Positions 1 to 7,427 of a DNA stretch of 10,717 bases are shown in pieces. The notes under the pieces are model-generated. The model was given only the letters and a program-made list of their open reading frames with translations. It was not told the origin of the DNA and did not search any database. The DNA is from Accumulibacter sp. (GTDB lineage Bacteria; Pseudomonadota; Gammaproteobacteria; Burkholderiales; Rhodocyclaceae): assembly GCA_003538495.1 (NCBI GenBank), contig DPSD01000500.1:1-10717 (forward strand), read 5' to 3'. The translations under genes were made by a program, and so were the position numbers. The first letter of the stretch is position 1, and every line of letters begins with the position of its first letter.

Positions 1-658
1 GCCAAACTGATGCTCTGGGGCCGTCCACAGGCGCTGTCGCGACCGGCTGCTGGGCGTGCGGCGCTGTAGCGAGAGTGGCCAAACTGCTGGCCGGCGATAC
101 CGGCTCCGGGGTCATGGCCTCGGGTCGTTCAAAGCCTCGCCTGGCGACCTCGGCGACGGCAACTTTTGCCGCCTCGTGGCCAATGTTTGCCGCTTTGCTG
201 GCAGCGTCGAGCGATTGCGCTGTCGACGACCCTCTTTCGTCGGCAGTCCGGGTTTTCAGGTTGAGCGGATCAGTCGGCAATGCGAGGTTTCCCGGTACGA
301 CGATCGGCTCGTTTCGCACCGTCGTCACGGACAGGCCGGGCAGGTCTGGTTCGCCCGCCAGCGGCCGCTCTGGAAACGTTGACGGACTCGCCAGGGTGCG
401 CTGAGTGGGGTCGAGGACGGTCAGGAACGGCGCGTCGCTGACCTCCGGGCCGGCCTCGCCGAACGCTGTCTTGCGGTCGGCAGCTGCATCTTTGTCGGGT
501 GGAGCTTCATTCGCCTTGACTTGCAGGCCGAGCAGCAGGCTGGCAAAGCCCGCGCCGCTGCTCGCCGCGTCAGCGGCCACCGGCCTGGCGGCGACATTCT
601 CGGGGGAAGCGTCCGGAAGTCGCGGTCTTGGGAAGCTTGAAACGATGGCGATGCTCAT
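1..658 (-). CDS. fliK: FliK, flagellar hook-length control protein (N-terminal part, cut by window edge)
   Basis: FliK is a secreted molecular ruler that measures hook length and switches export specificity from hook to filament subunits through FlhB. The minus-strand frame opens at an ATG at 658 (protein begins MSIAIVSSFPRP) with a GGAG about ten bases upstream, and runs without a stop for about 219 codons to the left edge. The visible part is low in complexity and rich in Ala, Pro, Asp and Thr, with a short hydrophobic helix-like stretch (GFASLLLGLQ) near residues 37-46. This is the usual poorly conserved FliK N-terminal half. The conserved C-terminal switch domain lies outside the window, so the name rests mainly on position, directly after fliJ as in many fliFGHIJK operons, plus composition. 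The gap to fliJ is 59 bases. I am fairly confident, but similarity cannot be shown from this half alone. Confidence 0.82.
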   Translation of the reverse strand, partial: MSIAIVSSFPRPRLPDASPENVAARPVAADAASSGAGFASLLLGLQVKANEAPPDKDAAADRKTAFGEAGPEVSDAPFLTVLDPTQRTLASPSTFPERPLAGEPDLPGLSVTTVRNEPIVVPGNLALPTDPLNLKTRTADERGSSTAQSLDAASKAANIGHEAAKVAVAEVARRGFERPEAMTPEPVSPASSLATLATAPHAQQPVATAPVDGPRASVW

Positions 659-717
659 GGTCGACGCGCTCCGGCAGGTGCTATCGCTGGTCAAGCAAGT
701 AACGTGCCCAAACCACA

Positions 718-1164
718 CTAGGGTTCGTGCCCGTCGTCCGTTCGGCGCGCCGCAAGCTCATCCTGGGCCTTTTGTTCCTGACGCAGTTCGCGTCTGGCTT
801 CGCTGCTGCGATGGCGTTCAAGGAGCGCGTCGAAGGCCTGCAGTCGAGCCCGTTGCTGCTGCCAGTTGGCCTGGCCGGCGGCGGTGTGCTGCTGCTGCAG
901 GGCGACCGCCTCGGTCTGCTGCTTGATGGCCTCGTCAAGGCGGTTCAGGAATTCGCGGTAGTTGCGCCATTCGGCCTGCCGCAATCCGTCTTGTGCCGCT
1001 TCCCGGAAGCGCTCGTCGTACTCATCGCGATACTGCTGCAGCATGCCTAGCCTGGTCTTCGCGTCGCGTTCGCTGGCAATCAGGCGTGCGAGGCCCTGCG
1101 TCGCCTGATCGCTGCGATTTTGCATCAGGTCGAGCACGGCTTGCAGGGTGAAGGGTCTTGGCAC
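718..1164 (-). CDS. fliJ: FliJ, flagellar export chaperone/ATPase stalk protein
   Basis: FliJ is the coiled-coil stalk of the flagellar type III export ATPase. It inserts in the FliI ring, contacts FlhA and recycles chaperones in the cytoplasm. The 148-residue product has the typical opening PRPFTLQAVLDL, followed by almost uninterrupted charged, Gln/Arg/Glu-rich helix, as expected for a two-helix antiparallel coiled coil (usual length about 145-150). The start is GTG at 1164: an in-frame TGA lies six codons upstream (1180-1182), and no other start precedes the conserved PFTLQ. No clear Shine-Dalgarno is visible before it. It follows fliI after a 70-base gap, the widest in the operon, and precedes fliK. 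Family recognition comes from the N-terminal motif, helix composition, size and position. Confidence 0.9.
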   Translation of the reverse strand: MPRPFTLQAVLDLMQNRSDQATQGLARLIASERDAKTRLGMLQQYRDEYDERFREAAQDGLRQAEWRNYREFLNRLDEAIKQQTEAVALQQQHTAAGQANWQQQRARLQAFDALLERHRSSEARRELRQEQKAQDELAARRTDDGHEP

Positions 1165-1234
1165 AGGGAACCCGGCGGATCAATACTGAATACGCGGTGG
1201 GACAAAAGGCAACTGCGTTCTGCAGCGTGGCCGC

Positions 1235-2653
1235 TCAGGAGCCTGTGGAAAACAGCGCGTGCAGTTGAGCGACGCTACTGTCGAAGTCGGCGCGTTGGCC
1301 CAGGCTCTGCTGCAACAACACTTCGAATTTCGGATAGAAGGCGATGGCCTGGTCGAGTTGTGGGTCGGAACCAGCAGCGTAGGCGCCGACGCTGATCAGG
1401 TCGCGCGAGCGCTGGTAGCGCGAAAAGAGGTTCTTGAATCGCCGAATCTGATCCAGATGCCCGGGGCTGACCAGGTTGACCATCGCCCGCGAGATCGATT
1501 GTTCGATATCGATCGCCGGATAGTGGCCAGCGTCGGCCAGCGTCCGCGACAGCACGATATGGCCGTCAAGGATGGCGCGCGCCGAATCGGCGATCGGGTC
1601 CTGCTGGTCGTCGCCCTCGGCGAGCACGGTGTAAAAGCCGGTGATCGAACCGCCCCCGTCCGGGCCGTTGCCGGCGCGTTCGACCAGTTGCGGCAGGCGG
1701 GCGAAGACCGAAGGCGGGTAGCCGCGGGTGACCGGCGGCTCGCCGATGGCCAGCGCAATCTCGCGCTGCGCCATCGCGTAGCGCGTCAGCGAGTCCATGA
1801 TCAGCAGCACGTGCTGGCCGCGATCCCGAAAATATTCGGCGATGCAGGTCGCGTAGGCAGCGCCTTGCAGGCGCATCAACGGGCTGACGTCGGCCGGTGC
1901 GGCGATGACCACCGACCGGCGCAGGCCTTCCTCGCCGAGAATCTGTTCGATGAACTCCTTGACTTCACGACCGCGCTCGCCGATCAGCCCGACGACGATC
2001 ACGTCAGCTTCGGTGTAGCGGGCCATCATGCCGAGCAATACGCTCTTGCCGACGCCCGATCCGGCAAAAAGGCCCATTCGCTGTCCGCGGCCGACACAGA
2101 GCAGGGAATTGATGGCGCGCACGCCGACGTCGAGCGCTTGCTCGATCGGTGCTCTCGACATCGGGTTGACCGGTCGGCTCTGGAGCGGACGAAGCGCTCT
2201 TGCGTTCAGCGGCCCAAGCCGGTCGAGCGGGCGACCGGCGCCATCGAGGACGCGGCCGAGCAGTGACTCGCCGACCGGCACCAGTTTCGCACGGTCGATC
2301 GAGCGTCGGCGTGCGGGCGGCGGCTGATCGATTCGCGGTGGCTGTTTCGGCGTCTCGAGGGCGACCACTCGGGCTCCCGGCGGCAGGCCATAGACGTCCT
2401 CGGACGGCATCAGGAACAGCCGTTCGCCGTTGAAGCCGACCACCTCTGCTTCGATCGGCGAGCCGCCAGGAGGCATGATCCGGCATGAACTCCCCAGCGG
2501 CAAACGGAGCCCGGTGGCCTCCATCACCAGGCCGTTGATCCGCGTCAGGTGGCCACTCGGCAGCAGCGAACTGACCTGGCCGGCGGCGTGTCCGCAGGCA
2601 TCGAGAAAGCGGCACCAGGCAGCGAGGTGCTGGTTGGCTGGGGAGTTACTCAT
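1235..2653 (-). CDS. fliI: FliI, flagellum-specific type III export ATPase
   Basis: FliI is the hexameric ATPase that helps unfold and deliver substrates to the flagellar export gate. The 472-residue product shows an N-terminal beta-barrel region (about 1-100), a Pro/Arg-rich linker (about 102-118), and an F1-beta-like catalytic domain. That domain has Walker A GSGVGKS at 198-204, the GERGRE signature at 225-230 (E226 being the expected catalytic glutamate), and Walker [10 protein letters not shown] at 283-291 with D287. The block [18 protein letters not shown] at 311-328 is diagnostic for FliI/type III ATPases. The start is ATG 2653, where the family N-terminus begins and a GGAG lies six bases upstream; a longer open frame above it antisenses fliH. 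The gene overlaps the fliH stop by eight bases (GATGAGTAA), so translation is probably coupled. Size is a little above the usual 440-460 because of the linker. Confidence 0.97.
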   Translation of the reverse strand: MSNSPANQHLAAWCRFLDACGHAAGQVSSLLPSGHLTRINGLVMEATGLRLPLGSSCRIMPPGGSPIEAEVVGFNGERLFLMPSEDVYGLPPGARVVALETPKQPPRIDQPPPARRRSIDRAKLVPVGESLLGRVLDGAGRPLDRLGPLNARALRPLQSRPVNPMSRAPIEQALDVGVRAINSLLCVGRGQRMGLFAGSGVGKSVLLGMMARYTEADVIVVGLIGERGREVKEFIEQILGEEGLRRSVVIAAPADVSPLMRLQGAAYATCIAEYFRDRGQHVLLIMDSLTRYAMAQREIALAIGEPPVTRGYPPSVFARLPQLVERAGNGPDGGGSITGFYTVLAEGDDQQDPIADSARAILDGHIVLSRTLADAGHYPAIDIEQSISRAMVNLVSPGHLDQIRRFKNLFSRYQRSRDLISVGAYAAGSDPQLDQAIAFYPKFEVLLQQSLGQRADFDSSVAQLHALFSTGS

Positions 2654-3383
2654 CGGCTGCTCCGCCGGCGTCCGATGGCATGCCCGCGGCGCGGCTCTCG
2701 AGCCATTCCTGACTGATGCCGATGCCTTCGATGACCCGGCGCCAGCGCGTCTCGACGGTCGCGTCAACCTCGCTGGCGCCCAGTTCGACCCGACATCCGC
2801 CTGCTGTCAGTGTGACGTCTTCGACGATGCGCCAGTTGACGTGCGCGAGTTGATCACCCAGCTGGCTGCGGACCAGGCTGGCGTCGTCGGGATGAACAAA
2901 CAGCAGAGGCTGTCCATGATGGTGGTGCAGGGCGCTCACCGCTTCTCTGACGACCGGCAACAGCAGCTCCGGTTGCACGCGCAAACTCTGACGCAAGACC
3001 TGGCTGGCGACTTCCATTGCCAGCGTCAGCAGTTGCTCGGCAACGCCCTGGTCGATTTCGGCCAGCGCTTGCTGCAGGTTGTTCAGCAGTGTCGATACCG
3101 CCGTCGCCGAGGCTCGTGCAGCGGCGATCCCCTCCTGGTAGCCGGCGGCAAAGCCCGACTCGTGCGCCTCGTGATGCATGCGCTCGATTTCTTCGGCGGT
3201 GGGCAGGAGCACCGCTGCTTCCGGCTGGCTATCGTCCGGCTCGGCCGCGACGTCGACTGGCGCTTCCGCGGTCGGCGGGTCGGCCGGCCGTGGGTCGGCT
3301 GCTGCCTGCTGCTGTTCATCGAAGGCGGCGACCTCCCAGCGTTGGTAGGCGGTCAGCTTCTCCTTTGGGATCCAGTTGCTCAT
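2646..3383 (-). CDS. fliH: FliH, flagellar export ATPase regulator/stator
   Basis: FliH dimers bind FliI, restrain its ATPase activity and tether it to FlhA and the C-ring protein FliN. The 245-residue product begins [17 protein letters not shown], with N-terminal tryptophans (W4, W16) like those used for docking in known FliH proteins. An acidic Pro/Ala-rich stretch follows (about 25-60), then a helix with consecutive GxxxG spacing (G77, G81, G85), which is a FliH hallmark. A C-terminal V-ATPase subunit E-like domain follows (about 110-230), with the pattern [20 protein letters not shown] at 191-210. A cluster of four histidines sits at 153-156. The start at ATG 3383 fits this N-terminus; it lies 13 bases after the fliG stop with only weak Shine-Dalgarno potential. 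The 3' end overlaps fliI. Confidence 0.93.
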   Translation of the reverse strand: MSNWIPKEKLTAYQRWEVAAFDEQQQAAADPRPADPPTAEAPVDVAAEPDDSQPEAAVLLPTAEEIERMHHEAHESGFAAGYQEGIAAARASATAVSTLLNNLQQALAEIDQGVAEQLLTLAMEVASQVLRQSLRVQPELLLPVVREAVSALHHHHGQPLLFVHPDDASLVRSQLGDQLAHVNWRIVEDVTLTAGGCRVELGASEVDATVETRWRRVIEGIGISQEWLESRAAGMPSDAGGAADE

Positions 3384-3396
3384 GATCGTCGCGGGG

Positions 3397-4395
3397 TCAG
3401 ACCATTTCCTCGCCACCGGCGCCGCCGAGGACGATCTGGCCCTCGTCGGCCAGGCGGCGGACGATCTTCAGGATCTCCTTCTGCTCGCCTTCGACTTCCG
3501 ACAGGCGTACCGGGCCGCGCGAATCGAGGTCTTCGCGCAGCATTTCCGAAGCGCGCTGCGACATGTTCTTGAAAATCTTCTCGCGCAGCGATTCGGTGGC
3601 CCCCTTCATCGCCAGGATCAGCGATTCGGACTGTATTTCGCGCAGCAGGAGCTGGATCGCCCGGTCATCAAGGTCAAGGAGATTCTCGAAGACGAACATC
3701 TCGTCGAGAATCTTCTGCGCCAGGTCCGGATCGTACTCGCGGATCGAGTCGACCACCGAAGTTTCGTTGGCGGTGCCCATGAAGTTGAGTATTTCGGCCA
3801 CCGTCCGTACCCCGCCCATCGCCGACTGCTTGACGCTGGCGGAACCCGAAAGGAGACGCAGCATCACGTCATTCAATTCCCTCAAGGCTTCGGGCTGGAT
3901 GCCTTCGAGCGTTGCGATCCGCAAGACCACGTCGTTGCGCAGCCGCTCCGTAAACTGGTTAAGAATGTCACTGGTGTGGTCATGGGCAAGGTGAACGAGA
4001 ATCGTGGCGATGATCTGGGGGTGCTCGTTCTTGATCAGGTCGGCAACCGTGGGAGCATCCATCCACTTGAGCCCTTCGATACCATTGGTGTCGCCGGGTT
4101 GCAGGATTCGCGAGATCAGGTTGGACGCCTTGTCGTCACCGAGCGCTTTGGTGAGCACCGAGCGGACATAGGCATCGGTATCGACATGTACCGCGGCGGA
4201 TTGCTCGGCGGTGGTATGGAAGTCGGTGAGCACTTCGTCGACCCGGGTGCGCGGCACCGATCTGAGCGCTGCCATGGCGTGGCCCAGCTTCTGCACTTCC
4301 TTCGGGCCCAGATGCTTGAGTACCTCGGCAGCATAATCCTCACCGAGAGCGATGAGCAGAATGGCGCTTTTTTCGACGCCGTCGTCAGTGGGCAT
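3397..4395 (-). CDS. fliG: FliG, flagellar motor switch/rotor protein
   Basis: FliG forms the upper C-ring. It binds FliF through its N-terminal domain, FliM through the middle, and the MotA stator through its C-terminal torque helix. The 332-residue length matches the family. Visible signatures are VEKSAILLIALGED near residues 7-20, the EHPQ motif at 124-127 that contacts FliM, MFVF at 233-236 in the hinge between ARM domains, and the charged torque residues K264, R281 and D289. These last fall at the same numbers as in enterobacterial FliG. The C-terminal block DLDSRGPVRLSEVE (289-302) is typical. The start at ATG 4395 gives MPTDDGVEKSA, the usual family beginning. It overlaps the fliF stop by 11 bases, so translational coupling is likely. 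Nothing unusual is seen. Confidence 0.97.
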   Translation of the reverse strand: MPTDDGVEKSAILLIALGEDYAAEVLKHLGPKEVQKLGHAMAALRSVPRTRVDEVLTDFHTTAEQSAAVHVDTDAYVRSVLTKALGDDKASNLISRILQPGDTNGIEGLKWMDAPTVADLIKNEHPQIIATILVHLAHDHTSDILNQFTERLRNDVVLRIATLEGIQPEALRELNDVMLRLLSGSASVKQSAMGGVRTVAEILNFMGTANETSVVDSIREYDPDLAQKILDEMFVFENLLDLDDRAIQLLLREIQSESLILAMKGATESLREKIFKNMSQRASEMLREDLDSRGPVRLSEVEGEQKEILKIVRRLADEGQIVLGGAGGEEMV

Positions 4396-6130
4396 TGGTG
4401 CCCATCCATTCCCTGATGATGTTGGCCACGGCCTGTGGGTCCTGCCCGGCCAGCGCGCGCGCGGCGGCCAGTTTCTTCTCCAGCAGCATCGCGGCGGTGG
4501 GCACTTTCTCGTCGCCTTCGCCTTCGCCGCCTTCTGCATCACCGGCAAGGACGTCGATCGTGCCGCCGACAGTTGCTCCTGCGTCTTCCGGCTCAGGCTG
4601 CACGATGGTCTTCAGCAGCGGGCGGACGACGCCAAGCAGCAGGTAGGCGATGATTCCAGCAATCGCACCATACTTGATCAGGTCCTTGGCCAGGGTGACC
4701 ATTTCGGGATCCCGCCATGGCGGCAACTCGTCCGCTTTTTCGACGGCCGTGAACGGCGCGTTGGCCACCGAAATGGTGTCGCCGCGGTCCTGCTTGAACC
4801 CCATGGCCTCCTTGACGAGATCGCTGATCTGCTTCAGTTCCGCGTCGGGCAGTGGCTTGTTGACCGCCTTGCCGTCCTTGCCGGCTTCCTTGCGCTGATT
4901 GACTACCACCGCACCGGACAAGCGCTTGATGGTCCCGACCGCTTGCTTGACGTGGCGGATGGTCTTGTCGACCTCGTAGTTGATCGTGGCGTTCTTGCTG
5001 GTGCTCAGCGGTTGGCCGACGCTGCCGATTGGCGCCTGCACCCCGGCGGCGTTGATTTGCCCGGGTACCGGTTGCCCCGGGGCAGCGACTGCCCCGGCGC
5101 CCGCGACCGCAGGCTGGGTCAGTGGGGCGCTGGCCGGCACCGGCGGCTGATTGCTGAGGGCGCCGGGAACGCCCTGTGCCGTCGGGTTGGTGCTTGCCGT
5201 TTCGCTGGTCTGCTGGCTGCGGATGCTGATCTCCGGCGGCGTGGTGTTTGGCCGATGCGTTTCGGCGGTCTGTTCGCTCTGCGAAAAATCGATCTCGGCA
5301 GCGATCTGGACGCGCGCGTTGTCGGGTCCGACGATCGGTGCCAGGATGTCTTCCACCCGCTTGATGATGCTCGCCTCGACTTCCTGGATGTACTTCACCT
5401 GGGTTGGGTCGAGGCCGGCTTCCATGAGCTTGCTCTTCATTTGCGACAGCAGGGCGCCGCTCTGGTCGAGCAGGGTGACGCTGCTCGCCGCCAACTGCGG
5501 GACGCTGGCGGCGATCAGATTCTGGATGCCGGCGATCTGGGCTGGATCCAGCGAGCGCCCTGGATAGAGGCGGAGCAGCACCGATGCCGATGGTTTCAGC
5601 TCTTCGCGCAGGAAGACGCTGGGCTTCGGAATGGCCAGATGCACGCGCGCCGACTGAATGGCGGCAATCGACTGGATGGTTCGCGACAGTTCGCCCTCCA
5701 GGCCGCGTTGGTAGTTGACCTGCTCGGCAAACTGGCTGATGCCGAACTTCTGGCTCTCCATCAACTCGAAGCCGACGGCTCCACCTCGGGGTAGTCCCTG
5801 CGAAGCGAGGCGGAGGCGCACATCATGAACCCTGCCGGCGGGAACGAGGATCGCGCTGCCCGAGTCGCTGAACTGGTAGGGAACGTTCATCTGTTCGAGC
5901 GCGGCAATGATCGCGCCGCCGTCGCGCTCGCCGAGATTCGAGAAAAGTATCTTGAATTCACCTTGCCTGAGCATCGTGGCCGCGGCGAAGAGCAGCGCAA
6001 CGACGGCGGCGAGAGAGACCATCAGCACCACCTTCTGCCGGTCGCTCAGGCGCGCCAGCGCCTCGCGAACGCGATCGAGCGGACTGTCCGCGCCCGTGGT
6101 CTCTGTGGTTTCGGTTCCGGCTGCCGCCAT
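4385..6130 (-). CDS. fliF: FliF, flagellar MS-ring protein
   Basis: FliF assembles the MS ring in the inner membrane, the platform for the rotor and export gate. The 581-residue protein has a first membrane helix at about 33-53, ring-building domains including the conserved block FELMESQKFGISQFAEQVNY (121-140), and the region around QRGLEGELSRTI and ARVHLAIPKPSVF (141-173). A low-complexity Ala/Pro/Gln/Thr-rich section (about 305-378) sits in the periplasmic collar region. A second membrane helix lies at about 486-503. The cytoplasmic C-terminal helix (LLEKKLAAARALAGQDPQAVANIIREWM, in two parts at 549-576) is the FliG-binding tail. I chose ATG 6130 because the family N-terminus starts there; an in-frame TTG at 6175 is an alternative. 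Neither has a good Shine-Dalgarno. This is the first gene of the leftward operon, behind the sigma-54 site at 6214-6229. fliE, normally just upstream, is not adjacent here. Confidence 0.96.
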   Translation of the reverse strand: MAAAGTETTETTGADSPLDRVREALARLSDRQKVVLMVSLAAVVALLFAAATMLRQGEFKILFSNLGERDGGAIIAALEQMNVPYQFSDSGSAILVPAGRVHDVRLRLASQGLPRGGAVGFELMESQKFGISQFAEQVNYQRGLEGELSRTIQSIAAIQSARVHLAIPKPSVFLREELKPSASVLLRLYPGRSLDPAQIAGIQNLIAASVPQLAASSVTLLDQSGALLSQMKSKLMEAGLDPTQVKYIQEVEASIIKRVEDILAPIVGPDNARVQIAAEIDFSQSEQTAETHRPNTTPPEISIRSQQTSETASTNPTAQGVPGALSNQPPVPASAPLTQPAVAGAGAVAAPGQPVPGQINAAGVQAPIGSVGQPLSTSKNATINYEVDKTIRHVKQAVGTIKRLSGAVVVNQRKEAGKDGKAVNKPLPDAELKQISDLVKEAMGFKQDRGDTISVANAPFTAVEKADELPPWRDPEMVTLAKDLIKYGAIAGIIAYLLLGVVRPLLKTIVQPEPEDAGATVGGTIDVLAGDAEGGEGEGDEKVPTAAMLLEKKLAAARALAGQDPQAVANIIREWMGTNAH

Positions 6131-6213
6131 GCGCGTGGTACGGTGTGGGCCTGCGATCAAGCAGGCGGAAGGCAAGAAATGATGACAATTACTCTGCTAT
6201 TGTAGCTGTTTAC

Positions 6214-6229
6214 TGCACGGGACTTCCCA
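6214..6229 (-). promoter_or_regulatory. Sigma-54 promoter of the fliF operon
   Basis: Read on the minus strand the site is TGGGAAGTCCCGTGCA, against the consensus TGGCACGNNNNTTGCA. It has the invariant GG-N10-GC core and agrees at 9 of the 12 defined positions. The -12 GC lies at 6215-6216, so transcription should start near 6203, giving a leader of roughly 70 bases before the fliF ATG. Sigma-54 control of fliF by an FlrC/FleR-type activator is established for Vibrio and Pseudomonas, and such an activator is encoded next door. The -24 end is only four bases from the flrB start codon, so any upstream enhancer for this promoter must overlap flrB coding sequence. Confidence 0.75.
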
Positions 6230-6233
6230 TCCG

Positions 6234-7412
6234 ATGAACCAAGTCGTACCAATGCCGGGCCAGGAACTCAAGGCGCAGGAACTGCAACGCGCCTTCGACG
6301 CCTTCAATCAGGTTTCGCTGGCGCTGACGCGGTCCTACCAGGGGCTTCAGGGTCGCGTCGAATCGCTGACCGCCGAGTTGGCGGTCGCCAATGGCGAGTT
6401 GCGTCGGCAGTTCGAGGAGAAAGAGGCGCTGTCAGAACGCCTTTCCTTGTTGCTCAAGGCCTTGCCGGCGGGCGTGGTGGTGGTGGACAGCGCGGCCTGC
6501 GTTAGCGAGGCGAACCCGGCAGCGGCACAAATGTTCGGCCAGGAGATGGTTGGCGAAGGCTGGCTGAAATTGGCGCAGGCCAGGCTGGTGGCGACCGAGG
6601 CGCCGGACGAGTGGCAACTCGATTCACGACGCTTGTCGATTGTCGAGAGCCCGCTCGATTCGGCGGGCGGGCGAATCCTGCTGATCCACGACATCACCGC
6701 AGCGCACGGCCTCAAGTCGGATCTGGAGCGTAGTCAGCGTCTGGCGGCGATGGGAGAGATGGCCGCGTCGCTGGCGCACCAGTTGCGCACCCCGCTGGCG
6801 GCGGCCTTGCTCTATAGCGCCAACCTGGGCCAGGCGGACCTTGGCGATGCGGCGCGCCTCCGCTTCGCCAGCAAGGCAACCGCCCAGCTCAAGCGCCTTG
6901 AGCGGCTGATTCAGGAGGTGTTGCTGTTTGCGCGCGGCGAGAGCATCGGCCGCGATATCACTCCGGCCAGGCTGCTCCTGGCCGACGCAGCACAGACCGT
7001 CGAACCTTTGTTTGTCGACAAGGGAGTTTCTTTCCGGGTGGCCTGCGATGCCGGCGACGCGACCGTGACCGGCAGCCGCAAGGCTTTGGTCGGCGCCGTG
7101 GTGAATTTGCTCGAGAACGCCCTGCAGGCCTGCGCGGCCAACGGCGAAGTAGCCCTCGCTGCGACTCTGGTCGGTGGGCAATTGCGAATCGGCGTGCGTG
7201 ATACCGGTGCCGGGATTGCGCCCGAGGTCCAGGAGCGTGTTTTCGAACCGTTCTTCACCACCAGCGGCTACGGGACAGGGCTCGGTCTGGCGATCGCGCT
7301 GGGCGTGGCGCGCGCCCACGGAGGTGGCATGGAGCTTAATTCGATACCAGGCAAAGGGTCCGAATTCGTGATTGTGCTGCCGGCACAGATGGTGGCAGAT
7401 CGGGACTATTGA
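6234..7412 (+). CDS. flrB: FlrB/FleS-like cytoplasmic sensor histidine kinase
   Basis: Sensor kinase that would phosphorylate the neighbouring FlrC activator to switch on mid-class flagellar genes. The 392-residue protein has no membrane helix, as in FlrB/FleS, so it senses an internal cue, probably assembly state. A coiled-coil-like N-terminus (about 10-75) is followed by a PAS-like domain (about 68-155). The dimerization/phosphoacceptor helix carries LAHQLRTPLAA with His182; the Gln after His is typical of this NtrB/FlrB-like kinase group. The ATPase domain carries the N box NLLENALQA (291-299), G1 DTGAG (323-327), F box FEPFF (337-341) and G2 GTGLGLA (347-353). The start at ATG 6234 gives the longest sensible N-terminus but lacks a clear Shine-Dalgarno; ATG 6252 is possible. 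It is followed after 15 bases by flrC. No convincing own promoter was found in the 103-base gap shared with fliF. Confidence 0.92.
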   Translation: MNQVVPMPGQELKAQELQRAFDAFNQVSLALTRSYQGLQGRVESLTAELAVANGELRRQFEEKEALSERLSLLLKALPAGVVVVDSAACVSEANPAAAQMFGQEMVGEGWLKLAQARLVATEAPDEWQLDSRRLSIVESPLDSAGGRILLIHDITAAHGLKSDLERSQRLAAMGEMAASLAHQLRTPLAAALLYSANLGQADLGDAARLRFASKATAQLKRLERLIQEVLLFARGESIGRDITPARLLLADAAQTVEPLFVDKGVSFRVACDAGDATVTGSRKALVGAVVNLLENALQACAANGEVALAATLVGGQLRIGVRDTGAGIAPEVQERVFEPFFTTSGYGTGLGLAIALGVARAHGGGMELNSIPGKGSEFVIVLPAQMVADRDY

Positions 7413-7427
7413 GGAAGTGTGGAGCGG

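Noticed and set aside
405..926. Plus-strand frame of 173 codons opposite fliK/fliJ
   Set aside because: It runs across the fliK-fliJ junction and reads as low-complexity antisense of fliK and fliJ.
2430..3572. Long plus-strand open frame (380 codons) opposite fliI/fliH/fliG
   Set aside because: Antisense shadow in GC-rich DNA; the minus strand has strongly recognisable FliI, FliH and FliG motifs here.
4352..5794. Long plus-strand open frame (480 codons) opposite fliF
   Set aside because: Composition is an antisense artefact with no domain pattern, while the minus strand encodes the complete FliF.
6181..6233. Sigma-70 promoter for flrB (ATGACA and TATTGT-like boxes)
   Set aside because: The two boxes are only about ten bases apart and no alternative pair with 16-18 base spacing matches well.
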